Positions 11,620 through 21,246 of a stretch of DNA of 64,000 nucleotides are shown piece after piece. This stretch comes from Vanessa cardui (lineage: Eukaryota > Arthropoda > Insecta > Lepidoptera > Nymphalidae): assembly GCF_905220365.1 (NCBI RefSeq), contig NC_061141.1, positions 2,673,501 to 2,737,500 on the forward strand, given 5' to 3'. Under the pieces are notes generated by a model. It worked only from the letters and a program-made list of their open reading frames with translations. It was not told where the DNA came from and did no database searches. The number at the start of each line of letters is the position of its first letter. Position 1 is the stretch's first letter. The position numbers and the translations under genes were made by a program.

Positions 11620-11943
11620 TAGTGAACTAACCAAGGAGGTGTTCAAGAAAATCCAACAAACCAATTTCAGAAATTCAATATGGGTGATGAACCACAAGCA
11701 TGTTACATCCCCGCTTAAAAAGAGGACAAAGCGTGGTCATTTGACAAAAAATGAAAAAAATGTTGCTATTAACATATATAAGCATGTTAGAAGCAAATTC
11801 ACGTCGTAACCATACGAGTCCGAGATCTTAAAAACTACGGCCAATATTATGGGTGTGGCGCAGTCCACCATTTACAGAATACTAAATGAATATAAGAAAG
11901 TGCACAAAATAGACTCCCCCACAAAAGTAACAAAACCTTCTGT
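11620..11943 (+). pseudogene. ITm (DD80E-type) transposase N-terminal fragment
   Basis: Closely matches the start of the ITm pseudogene at 45.8 kb: a basic stretch, then helix-turn-helix sequence with T-T-A-N-I-M-G-V-A-Q-S-T-I-Y-R-I-L-N-E-Y. It has a nonsense codon near 11806 and ends abruptly at 11943, where low-complexity sequence (ATCGATTA words) and then a LINE tail begin. Confidence 0.65.
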
Positions 11944-12117
11944 TTTTATGAAATAATCGATTAACGATTAATTAAATAAAAAAATCGATTATTCGATTAT
12001 TTAATTACAGAATAAAAACTTCACACCTTAGTATTAAACTTATAGTAATTAAAACTGCACCAAATATGTTTACAATTCAATAAAAATAACTTTTAATAAC
12101 TTGTATTAATATAATAA

Positions 12118-13370
12118 TACTATTTTATTTTTTATTTATTTTATTTATTTATATAAGTTTACAAAACTGACTTACAACTATAACTTACAAAATTAAATCT
12201 TAGCATAAGAGACAATACTTTTGTTGCAGTCTTCTAGATGTAAACCTAGCGCTCTTTAAAATAAATTTAAGTTACTCAAAGAATAACCGTACTTGTTTAA
12301 ATCCTACTACTATTATAAAGGCGAAAGTTTGTATGTATGGATGTATGGATGTTTGTTACTCTTTCACGTAAAAACTACTGAATGGATTTGAATGAAACTT
12401 TACCACAATATAGCTTATACATCAGAATAACACATAGGCTACAATTTTTGAGGTTTCTAATGTGAGGTCGTAAAAAAACACATTTTTTGCGCTTACATTG
12501 CAAACGCTGACTGAATCCTACAAGATAGATCAAAACAATGTACTACAGTATTGTACAACTTAAAAAGGTCTACAAAAAAGTCCGTGATAGTATATGTTTA
12601 TCTCTTAGGAACCACACTAATAACGAACCCACAATAACCATTTTTTATCCTTTACTTTGTACGACAAATAATGACTTATTTACGAAGCGATTTTAAGCGA
12701 TTACTAGACTAAACGGGACGAACCTGAAGTCCACGCGAACGAAGTCGCGGGCAAAAGCTTGTACTACATAAAATATTTGTTTAATTTGCTTTTAATAGAG
12801 CAAGTGGACTCACCAAAGATATCTAAGTATTGACGAGTACAGTTCACAAGCGAACAAATACGGTAAATTGGTGAATGCTGACCAAGATTCGATTTGGTGT
12901 CGGCTGGGGTAAAAACTTTACGATTTTGAAGACGGCTGCCTTGGCGCGGTATTGAGAAGGTAATCTTAGCTAGTAACTCTGGTGCATCAATGAATCCGTT
13001 TAACAGCTTATATAAGAAGAGAAAGTCAGCAGCATCTCTTCTATGTTTGAGTGTTTGCATTTTATACTTAGCTAGGCGAGCGTCGTAGGAAATATATTTT
13101 TTAGCATTGAGATCTATATAAGCAAGGTGATAGAGAAACCGTTTCTGTACACGTTCTATTCTGTCTGACTGTACTTCGTAGCCAGGATTCCAGACAACAG
13201 AACAGTATTCTAAAATACTTTTTATTATACTATTGTATACTAGTATTGTTAGGCTTGGCTCTTTAAAGATTTTCATAAGTCTTAGTATAAGACCAGATAG
13301 TTGTGAGGCTTTTGATATAATATAATCAATATGGTATCTGAAACTTAAAGTGTTATCATATACTATTATT
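12118..13370 (-). mobile_element. LINE 3' end (jockey/CR1-like), 5'-truncated, split by a Helitron
   Basis: The minus-strand frame at 12764-13276, open upstream to about 13370, reads the region after the reverse transcriptase palm. It includes Y-N-S-I-I-K-S-I-L-E-Y-C-S-V-V-W-N-P and then R-V-Q-K-R-F-L, typical of jockey-superfamily LINEs. The 3' untranslated part runs down to about 12118 and ends in TTATTT-type repeats, which are A-rich on the coding strand. Catalytic motifs are missing, so this is a dead 5'-truncated copy. Confidence 0.75.
12302..12761 (+). mobile_element. Non-autonomous Helitron 1
   Basis: Starts A|TCCTACTACTATTATAAAGG and ends near GCGGGCAAAAGCTTG|T. A short hairpin, GCGA...TCGC, lies about 12 bases before the end. 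The internal phrase TTTGTTACTCTTTCACG...AAAACTACTGAA is shared with the two 185-bp copies at 15069 and 41639. The terminal CTTG departs from the usual CTRR. It sits inside the 3' untranslated part of a LINE. Confidence 0.6.
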
Positions 13371-13681
13371 TTTTAAAAACAACCTTTTCGATTATCGATT
13401 CCACATCGATCAAAATCATTTACCATATAGTCTATGGTAACATGACATTGACACTTAACATCTGAGTCTCACCTGTTTCGAGTTTTTCGATGCGTTTCGA
13501 GTGCTTTCGCGATCATTTTATGTTTTCAACGACCACTGCTTTGTTTTTTACGGACTCCGAGCCCGCCTACGTTTTACGACCCTTGCTTTCACATTGAACA
13601 CCGACGATCGCCTGCACGTTTGACTTGGAATTGTTAATTTGGATTATTTCGCCGGCTTGTGCATTGGATATTACTGAAACG
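13371..13681 (+). other. Intergenic, no supported gene
   Basis: Higher in GC than its surroundings and ends just before a small ORF. It begins with ATCGAT-rich low-complexity sequence. It may be the 5' leader of the element or gene starting at 13682, but I see no definable site. Confidence 0.3.
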
Positions 13682-13939
13682 ATGGATCGCTGTGTGACTT
13701 GTGGGAAAGCAACTAGTAACTGCGATACATTACGTCGACGACCATTAAACGATGAAATAATTCTATCAGTGATTCGGCAACGGCTTGCATTGCCCCAAGC
13801 CTCGTCTACGTCATCGTCCCCCGAAGAGTTGACTGTAGTACAGTTGGACTCTAGTCGTTCCGCCAAACCAACACCTGGTTCGTCCCGTTATATGCCAGAG
13901 CAGCCATCGTCTTCTGGTTCCAGTGGAACCTTTATATGA
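13682..13939 (+). CDS. Small ORF with CxxC start, unrecognised
   Basis: From ATG 13682 the frame codes for about 85 residues. It starts M-D-R-C-V-T-C-G-K, has a charged helical stretch (L-R-R-R-P-L-N-D-E-I) and ends Ser/Pro-rich. The single C-x-x-C pair suggests the first half of a zinc-binding fold whose remainder lies in another exon, but I found no clear donor before the stop. It lies just upstream of the Merlin-like gene in the same orientation and could be its 5' exon or part of another element. No function is assigned. Confidence 0.3.
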   Translation: MDRCVTCGKATSNCDTLRRRPLNDEIILSVIRQRLALPQASSTSSSPEELTVVQLDSSRSAKPTPGSSRYMPEQPSSSGSSGTFI

Positions 13940-14117
13940 TATTTTCTACACTTTGTAAGTTAGTCATTTTAACCTTTCGTTTATCTAAATTCATAGTTTT
14001 TAAATTTTAAGCCATAAGTTATAAACTGATTAACTTACTGAACGTCATCAAAATATTCACACATATAAAGTACTGGTTTATTGGTTTATAACAGTGGAAT
14101 TTTTTCATATTGTTTCA

Positions 14118-15014
14118 GGTACTCATGAGCAATATATTGCTTTCGCTGAGCAGCGAGGCTTACTGCCAACTTCCAAAATGTGTACATACCACAAGCAACC
14201 TATGAAATTGCACTCAATTTACAAAAACCACGAGTCATGGTCACGTGGCCAAGTTTACTTGCCGAAAAAGCAAATGCCGAACCGAATCCTACAGTAGGTC
14301 ATTGGGAACATGGTTCAAAAACTCAAGGTTGCCACTGCCTTTGATATTTCAACTCACATATTTATTTAGTGAGAACTATACTTACGAATTGGCAAGAAAG
14401 GAGACAAAACATTGGAGAGAAACTGTAGTGTCTCAGGCTATGATTGCTGACTGGTACAGCTACTGCCGGGAAGCAATCGTAGTATATCATTTGGAAAATG
14501 AAGAAAGTCTTCAGAAAATTGGAGGCCCAGGCAAAATTGTTCAGGTGGACGAGTCCAAATATGGACGTAGAAAATATAACAGAGGACGGAATGTAGAAGG
14601 ACATTGGGTTCTGGGTCTATTGAAGACGGAAGCGATGATCTTCGCTTATAAGTATGCCCCGGAAATGAGCGAAATGCCGATGTTTTAGTGGGGCTAATTA
14701 AGAAACATGTTCAAGAAAGCACCACAATACATACTGATTTTTGGAAAGGATATGATTGCCTTCCTGAACATGGCTACATACATAAAAAAGTAAACCATAG
14801 TGACCCCGTCAATAAATTTGTAGCACCAGACGGGGTCCATACACAGAGAATAGAGAGTCACTGGAGAGTAATGAAAAGATTGTATGCAAAAGAATATTAT
14901 AAAGGAAATGTTACGGAATGGCTAATAGAGGTGATATGGAGGCGAAAAATTAATATAAATCATTTAGATCCTTTCGAAGAAGTAATAAAATGTATAAAAT
15001 ATATATATAAATAA
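14118..15014 (+). pseudogene. Merlin/ISXO2-like transposase, copy A, frameshifted
   Basis: An acceptor at about 14118 leads into sequence with F-A-E-Q-R-G-L-L-P and H-K-Q-P-M-K-L. A frameshift near 14240-14260 moves the reading to C-R-K-S-K-C-R-T and G-T-W-F-K-N-S-R-L-P-L. The DDE core follows: V-Q-V-D-E-S-K-Y-G (first Asp), H-T-D-F-W-K-G-Y (second), H-T-Q-R-I-E-S-H-W-R-V-M-K (Glu). A second frameshift lies near 14670. This is the ISXO2/IS1595-like domain of Merlin transposons. Copy B at 39640 is very similar and avoids the second frameshift. Confidence 0.85.
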
Positions 15015-15068
15015 AAATTTATACTTATAACACTCTTTTATTTTAATCGTAAGATCCAACCCCAGGAA

Positions 15069-15253
15069 TCCTATTATGGTTGGATGGATGTATGGATGTT
15101 TGCTACTCTTTCACGCAAAAACTACTGAAGGGATTTGGATGAAACTTGGTATACATATAGTATATATCCTGGAAGAACACATAGGATAGTTTTAATCCCG
15201 AAAAAGCAACGGGAACGGGAATTATCGCGGGTGAAACCGCGGGCGTCAGCTAG
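15069..15253 (+). mobile_element. Non-autonomous Helitron 2 (185 bp)
   Basis: Begins A|TCCTATTATGG and ends GCGTCAGCTAG|T. A hairpin GCGG...CCGC lies about 12 bases upstream of CTAG. These are the classical Helitron 5' TC, 3' CTRR, A/T insertion site and 3' stem. A near-identical copy sits at the same relative place in ISL2EU copy B (41639-41823), so it was inserted before the two segments separated. Confidence 0.7.
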
Positions 15254-15403
15254 TTATAAAATATTTTGGAAACCATGTCAAAGGCAATAATACTAGCCAG
15301 CCACTCTCAAACTTTAGTCAAATATTACAACTGTTTTTCACTGTAAATGTTAAAAAATGGGATTATTGTACCTACATACTTATATTAATATATTTAATTT
15401 CAG

Positions 15404-16555
15404 GTCCTCACGAGATTCATATGGAGACGATGCTGTGAGCTATGTACAAGTGAAACGAGAGGGTAAACTGTGTACAGTGAAGTGCAAAATATGCCCGGAG
15501 CATAAAATTCATGCAAAATTATATAACTGAACACTTATTTTAGATGAAGAAGAAGAAAATGTTCTCTCTGTGAGGTGCGAAGACTGTGTAGCTTCCCAGG
15601 GGGGATGTAAACATGCAATTGCATTTCTTATGTGGATTCATCGCAGAAGTGAAGAACCTTCCTGCACTTGTATCGAGTGTTACTGGAAGAAGTCAAAACT
15701 TTCCAGGGTTGGTAGTAGCCTTAAATACATTACGGCCAAAGAACTTTCAAAGAGTAATCCTATATTTCCATGGAATTCATCTGCTCTCAAGAAGTTTTTA
15801 CAAGAAGCTAAGAAGAGAAAAATTGCAGATTGTGAGCTTTTGAAATATCAACCCACACATTGTGTGAGTGATGTAGAAGCTATTTCAATGCACCAACTTG
15901 CATATAGTCATAAAGAGAAAGATGTGGAAGATTTTTTGATAGATTTTTGATAGATTTTTTGAAAATACAGATAGCAGATAGTCTGTAATACAGAAAATAG
16001 AGGAATTAACTAGGGAGCAATCAAAAAGTGCTCTTTGGTTCGAATTAAGATATGGTCGAATAACTTCTTCTAAAGCATTTGAAGTAAGCAGATGCAAAAC
16101 AAGTGATGGAACACTTATAGCTGTCATACTTGGTGGCAAAATACCCGACACGCAATCTATGAAGCGTGGCCGCAGTTTAGAAGATGATGTGAGGAAAACT
16201 GTGATAGAGAAATTAAGAAAACCAATTTATAAATGTGGTCTCTTATTGAGCTCTAAATACCCAATGATTGCAGGTTCCCCAGATGGAATTTTTGAAGATG
16301 GCATTATAGAAATCAAATGTCCTCTTAATGAAAAGACTTACAAGAACTATGTCAAGAATGGACAAGCCACAGAAAAATACAACGCACAAATGCAAATTCA
16401 AATGTACCTATCACAAAAGAAATATTGTTATTATTAAAAAAGTGAATATAATAAAGGTATCATTCAACCTTACTTATGTTGAAGATTTAATTAATAAGTT
16501 AATAAACTTTTGGAAAATAAACATATACCCTTTATTATATCAAAGTGTAGAGTAA
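15404..16555 (+). pseudogene. YqaJ-type nuclease of ISL2EU-like element, copy A
   Basis: After an acceptor at about 15403 the frame carries a SWIM-like zinc motif (V-R-C-E-D-C-V-A-S-Q-G-G-C-K-H). A YqaJ/lambda-exonuclease core follows: L-W-F-E-L-R-Y-G-R-I-T, then A-G-S-P-D-G-I-F, then I-I-E-I-K-C-P-L. Lesions not shared with copy B are TGA at 15528 (TGT in B), a short repeated insertion near 15940-15970, and a deletion of about 29 bp near 16435. The first exon is missing because of a deletion at about 15043. The family degrades or processes DNA ends; the role in transposition is unproven. Confidence 0.8.
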
Positions 16556-16624
16556 GTAAATGTGCTTATATGAAAAGGAGTGTTTATTTAAATAAAAACC
16601 TTTTTATTGAATTATAAACTAGTT

Positions 16625-17504
16625 TTATTTTATCAAAGAATCTTGCAAATTAACAAGCGCACATGCTATGATAATTAGGTCATCTAGTATTTTAATAAAT
16701 TTAAAATTAACACATGCATGTGGCTTGAGCATATAAAATTCACGTAAGCGCCTAATTACTCTTTCTACGTGAATTCTAAGGCTTGCAATCTGTTTTGTAA
16801 CTCTTGCTTGGTTCTTTGTCATTTTTACCCGTTTCTACACTAGGAGGTCTAACCAGAGTTACATTAAGCTTTCTGTAGAAATTTCTCTACATGTTTAAAT
16901 CCCCTATCTGCCATTACTATCATGCCACTTTTTAATGTTTTTATAAAATCACACGATTCAACTATACATGTGTCAGTTGTTCTCCCTCCAAATCCAGGAG
17001 AAATATAATTTATGAGTCCATTTGGTGTGCATGATATCAAATACTTAATGGTATTTGCCTTTTTATACTCTGACCATGTCATGGCCTGGTTTATGGCCTT
17101 CGACGGTTTTTGCACCTCTATCTCAAGGCAATCTATGATACAACTGACATTATTGTATCTGTGTCTAAAAGCCATTGGTAAAGTCCTTTTTATCATATCT
17201 TTATCAAGTTCCACAATAAAAGGACGCTTCAAACTAGCAATTAGAGGTATGTTTTTTAAAAATATCTTACTTAAATTTGCTGAAGTTGTTCCATATTCGT
17301 CTGCCAGCTGATTAAATGTAACATCTAATCTTATCTTGTTTAAACATAATAATAAATGATGTTTTGGAATTTTTAGCTCATCTTTTAAAATATCAATTAA
17401 GTAATAACAGTTACTGGGAATACCATGATACAAGCGTGGCTTTTTTTTCAATTTTTTTAATTGTGTACTCCAACATCATATCAGCTTGACTTTTTCTTTC
17501 TTCT
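16625..17504 (-). pseudogene. ISL2EU-like DDE transposase, copy A, 3' part
   Basis: Minus-strand DDE_Tnp_4/HARBI1-like domain: I-I-D-C-L-E-I-E-V-Q-K-P (first Asp), G-F-G-G-R-T-T-D and M-V-M-A-D-R-G-F (second), and R-I-H-V-E-R-V-I-R-R (Glu). It is convergent with the YqaJ gene, with tails about 70 bp apart. A frameshift near 16830-16865 separates the last segment. The gene continues upstream (higher coordinates) but is cut by the Academ-like element at 17505 and resumes at 23137. Confidence 0.8.
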
Positions 17505-17765
17505 TAGTCCAGTCAAAATAGACATTCCAGTTTGCATTAATTCCCAACAAGCTGGATTTTTGTGCAGGTCTTGAATACGTCATTACAAATGATATGTCAA
17601 AAGTCCCCATCGATCCCGCTTGTGCGTTGTTTTTTATTCGAGGTCAAAGGTCACAAATTTGCGTTTTTTGCGTATATCTCTGAAACAACGACGCTATCGA
17701 AAAATGGTTCAGACAAAGTTTGTAGAACGTAAAATTGTCTACAAAAAATATTTTAACACTTTTTC
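17505..17765 (+). repeat. Academ-like left terminal inverted repeat
   Basis: About 261 bp that match the right end (22864-23133) in reverse complement over nearly the whole length. There is one 9-nt difference after the first 19 bases and a few substitutions. The two arms are much more alike than expected for an old copy. Confidence 0.85.
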
Positions 17766-18153
17766 TTGTACGATGCACTGTTCTCGAATTATGGCTATTT
17801 TAAACATAGAAAATACGAATATACACTCATACGTGGCCAGTATGCATCATCGGGTTAACCATTTGAACAGAAAATATTAGAATATAGTTTTATTTGCCCC
17901 ATGCACACAAGTACGTGAAAAATATACAATTCTGAGTGAGTCATCGTCCGTCTCTAATTATATTGGGCGGTTGGCCTTGAGAAACATCTGCCTGCGACAC
18001 TCCATTGTTCGGGTCGAAACCTGTCTATACCTGCTTTCCGAAGGACATAGCTCTAGTAAATGCAGTCAGTTTTGAACGGTTTTTCGTAGTGAATAGACGT
18101 GTTTGTGCATTATATTCTCTTTTTAAACAGTGCCATTACAAAATTTTGTAAAA

Positions 18154-21100
18154 ATGTCAGAAGTTTGCTTTATTTGCAATGAATCTTTGACTGAAGGCGA
18201 AATTGTGGTTGTTGATCGTGGGCTAAAGACTTTAATGGATTCAAGTACTGAAAGGGGTGATGGGTTCAATGAATATTTGAAGGACAAAACATCTGTAACG
18301 ATACATAAGCAGTGTCGTAAAACATACACCCGGAAGAGCAGCATCGCTGCAGCTAAAAGACAGCGTGAGGCGGAGATAGCTACCACATCTGGGATTAGTC
18401 CTACTCGTACTAGAGTACGAGGTAATGAATCGTCTTTTTGTTTCAAGAAATACTGTTTGTTCTGTGGCAATGAAGCAGATAAAACGGCTGAAATGAAAAA
18501 AGCGCAGCATCTTCGACGAAGAGTGTCTCAAGTTTCAACCCTTGACTTCAAGAAAACCATCTTGAAGGAAGCTCAGACTCGTTCTGATAAGCTAGCAAAA
18601 AGTGTCATTGCCCGCATTCAGTATGAATATGACTTAGTTGCTGCTGAGGCTATGTACCACAGTGATTGTTACACTTCGTTTCTAAAACCCATTAGTGGAG
18701 GTAAAATCGGTCGTCCTGAAAGTGATTCTATTACTTCAGCGATGGAAGAAATATTTGCATTTATTGAAAATCATGATGATTGTCAATTTTCAATACAAGA
18801 ATTGAAAGATATTTGCAAAGAACCATCGATCGATAATAGAACAATTAAGTCAAAACTCAAGTTAAAGTATGGTAATAGAATCATTATAACTGAGAAATTG
18901 GGAAGTTCAACATTCATTTGCTTCATCGACAATCAGCATGACGTCCTCAGCAAAGCTTGGTATGAGAATAAAAAGCAAAATGAAAAGGAAGAGAGGTTGA
19001 GAATACTTGAAGCAGCTGCAGCAATCGTTCGAGAAGATATTCAGTCGATAGTGTTTGACACTGATAATTATCCTCCACCTACTCAGATGTTCGAAGATAT
19101 CAATAGTGATATTCCAGAATCTTTGACTTACTTGTTAGAGCAAATAATTTTGAAAAATAAACGATGCAAATTGGAACACTTGAAATTAATATGTACAAAT
19201 GTCAGCCACTGTATTATGGCTGCTGTTCGGCCTAGGTCTTTCAAATCACGGTTACAATTGGGTCTCTCAGTATTTTTTCATCGACGGTTTGGATCAAAAC
19301 GTCTTATTCAAATTTTTTCATCTTTTGGTTTGTGTGCATCGTATAATGAAACTATGATGTGTGAGGCAGCAGCAGTTCTTCATCGTCCACCTCATATTCT
19401 ACCACCAGAAACTGGAACAATTATTCAATATGCTGCAGACAATGCTGACATTAATGTACATACCCTAGACGGTCATAATACGCTCCACATAATGGGTATC
19501 ATTCAAATTATAACTCCAAAAGCATCAGTTATAGCCGAAAAACCCATATCACGAGTAAACAGAGTCCTTTCAGCGAAAGATTTTGCAGCAAAAGCTCATA
19601 TACCGATAAAAGTCTATCAAAATGATGGCGCAGTTGGGTATAGTAAAATAGTTGCACAAAATATTGATTATGAAAGTAGCTCAGCAGTATCTTTACTGAA
19701 AAATGATATTTTATGGTTATATGGGAAATGGAAAGATTTACTATTACCTGGTTGGAACGGTTACATTGAACGTTTAACGAGTAATATCATGGATTTTTCA
19801 AAGTCTCAAATTCTCTTTTTACCATTCATTCAGCAACCAGCAAGTAACTACAATACTATCTACACAACTTTAGTCTGCGCTTTGGAAAATGCAAAACGTT
19901 ATAATCACGATGTATGCATTATTACTTTTGATCAGCCTTTGTATGCAAAAGCTCGAGAAATCGTATCAGCAGCACCTGAAGGATCTGAGGTATCGAAGAT
20001 CGTAGTAAGACTTGGAGGTTTCCATTTACTCATGTCTTTTTTTGGAGCAATTGGCCAAATTATGCAGGGAAGTGGCATAAAAGAGGTGCTCTGTTTGATT
20101 TATGCCACTAATTCATTAGACAAAATGTTGAATGGCCATGCTTATGCAAGAGCAGTTAGAGCACACACATTACTCCATCTCACTTTAGCAACAATAATAT
20201 CAGAAGAACTTGTCATCGATGACGAGATGCATGCTAATCTACAAGATACTGTAGACCTTATAATGAATAACACAATTTCGTACGTTAATATTGAGAATGG
20301 CGATGAGATGGCTGAGGCATTACTTGAGCAGTTCAATCAAAAATTAAAGGAATATGAACAACGTGGACCAACTGCAAAATTGTGGACGCAATATTTTCAC
20401 ATGGTATCAATTGCTAAGGAGTTTATAAGAGCTGAACGTATGGGAGATTGGAAAGTTCATTTGAATAGCATTCGAGAAATGCTTCCTTACTTCCACGCAT
20501 CAGGACATTTTCCTTATGCCAAATCTGCACATTTATATCTACAAGATATGTTACAATTGGAAAACTTGATTGATGATCCTGAGGTTTTCGAGAGATTTAC
20601 ACGGGGATTTTTCACAATTAGACGTTCTGATAAATTGAGTTGTGGAACTTCAACGGATATGGTCATTGAGCAATCGATGATGAAGTCAATGAAAACAGAT
20701 AGAGGTGTTGCTCGAGGAAGAAGTACGCAAGAGAGCGTCATAAGTAAATGGATTTATGGCATGCATGCAATGAATACTGTGTGTGAAAGATTGGAGGATT
20801 TAGCGGATGTAAGAATGGACACGACAGATCAGCATGTCGATGCAAGGGATTCCCGCGTAAAGAGAGATACTGGAGACATCAAGAAACTTCGTGAATGGTT
20901 TTCGTCACATGATCCTTTTCCTGAATTGAACAAAATCATGTCCATTGCCAATGGAGTCGTCGGGGATGATAAAATCAATTGCCATAATGCTCGTGAAGTG
21001 GGTATTGCATCTATGAGTAAAATGATGGGCCAAACATTTAATAATATTAAATTGAAACGTGCTGATAAAGTACTACTTCTATTATCTATGAACAGTACCA

Positions 21101-21210
21101 TGAAGATTCATGATGAGAAGGTACCAATAGATCCTGTATTATTATTTCAACGCATGAGTATTACGAAGACATTTCAAGATGAGCTTGAAAAATTCTTCGA
21201 GTACGAATAA
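18154..21210 (+). CDS. Academ-like transposase
   Basis: The frame from ATG 18154 codes for 1018 residues. Earlier in-frame codons exist, but this is the first ATG. The N-terminus has two cysteine-rich clusters (C-F-I-C-N and C-L-F-C-G, each with later Cys/His). The central region has D-N-A-D-I-N-V-H-T-L-D-G-H-N-T, a motif I associate with large, poorly named transposon proteins of animals. It is followed by I-T-F-D-Q-P-L-Y and R-L-G-G-F-H-L-L-M-S-F-F-G, and a Cys/His-containing C-terminal half. I infer the DDE residues lie in the D-N-A-D and F-D-Q-P regions and downstream. The frame stays in phase with the nuclease frame after a single TAA at 21208. Confidence 0.75.
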   Translation: MSEVCFICNESLTEGEIVVVDRGLKTLMDSSTERGDGFNEYLKDKTSVTIHKQCRKTYTRKSSIAAAKRQREAEIATTSGISPTRTRVRGNESSFCFKKYCLFCGNEADKTAEMKKAQHLRRRVSQVSTLDFKKTILKEAQTRSDKLAKSVIARIQYEYDLVAAEAMYHSDCYTSFLKPISGGKIGRPESDSITSAMEEIFAFIENHDDCQFSIQELKDICKEPSIDNRTIKSKLKLKYGNRIIITEKLGSSTFICFIDNQHDVLSKAWYENKKQNEKEERLRILEAAAAIVREDIQSIVFDTDNYPPPTQMFEDINSDIPESLTYLLEQIILKNKRCKLEHLKLICTNVSHCIMAAVRPRSFKSRLQLGLSVFFHRRFGSKRLIQIFSSFGLCASYNETMMCEAAAVLHRPPHILPPETGTIIQYAADNADINVHTLDGHNTLHIMGIIQIITPKASVIAEKPISRVNRVLSAKDFAAKAHIPIKVYQNDGAVGYSKIVAQNIDYESSSAVSLLKNDILWLYGKWKDLLLPGWNGYIERLTSNIMDFSKSQILFLPFIQQPASNYNTIYTTLVCALENAKRYNHDVCIITFDQPLYAKAREIVSAAPEGSEVSKIVVRLGGFHLLMSFFGAIGQIMQGSGIKEVLCLIYATNSLDKMLNGHAYARAVRAHTLLHLTLATIISEELVIDDEMHANLQDTVDLIMNNTISYVNIENGDEMAEALLEQFNQKLKEYEQRGPTAKLWTQYFHMVSIAKEFIRAERMGDWKVHLNSIREMLPYFHASGHFPYAKSAHLYLQDMLQLENLIDDPEVFERFTRGFFTIRRSDKLSCGTSTDMVIEQSMMKSMKTDRGVARGRSTQESVISKWIYGMHAMNTVCERLEDLADVRMDTTDQHVDARDSRVKRDTGDIKKLREWFSSHDPFPELNKIMSIANGVVGDDKINCHNAREVGIASMSKMMGQTFNNIKLKRADKVLLLLSMNSTMKIHDEKVPIDPVLLFQRMSITKTFQDELEKFFEYE

Positions 21211-21246
21211 GCCCCTTACCCTTTATCGCTCTTTGATGCAATTGGA

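Noticed and set aside
14118..16555. Possible bacterial contamination (ISXO2-like and YqaJ-like proteins)
   Set aside because: Both have introns or acceptors, AT-rich eukaryotic surroundings, and known eukaryotic transposon relatives (Merlin, ISL2EU).
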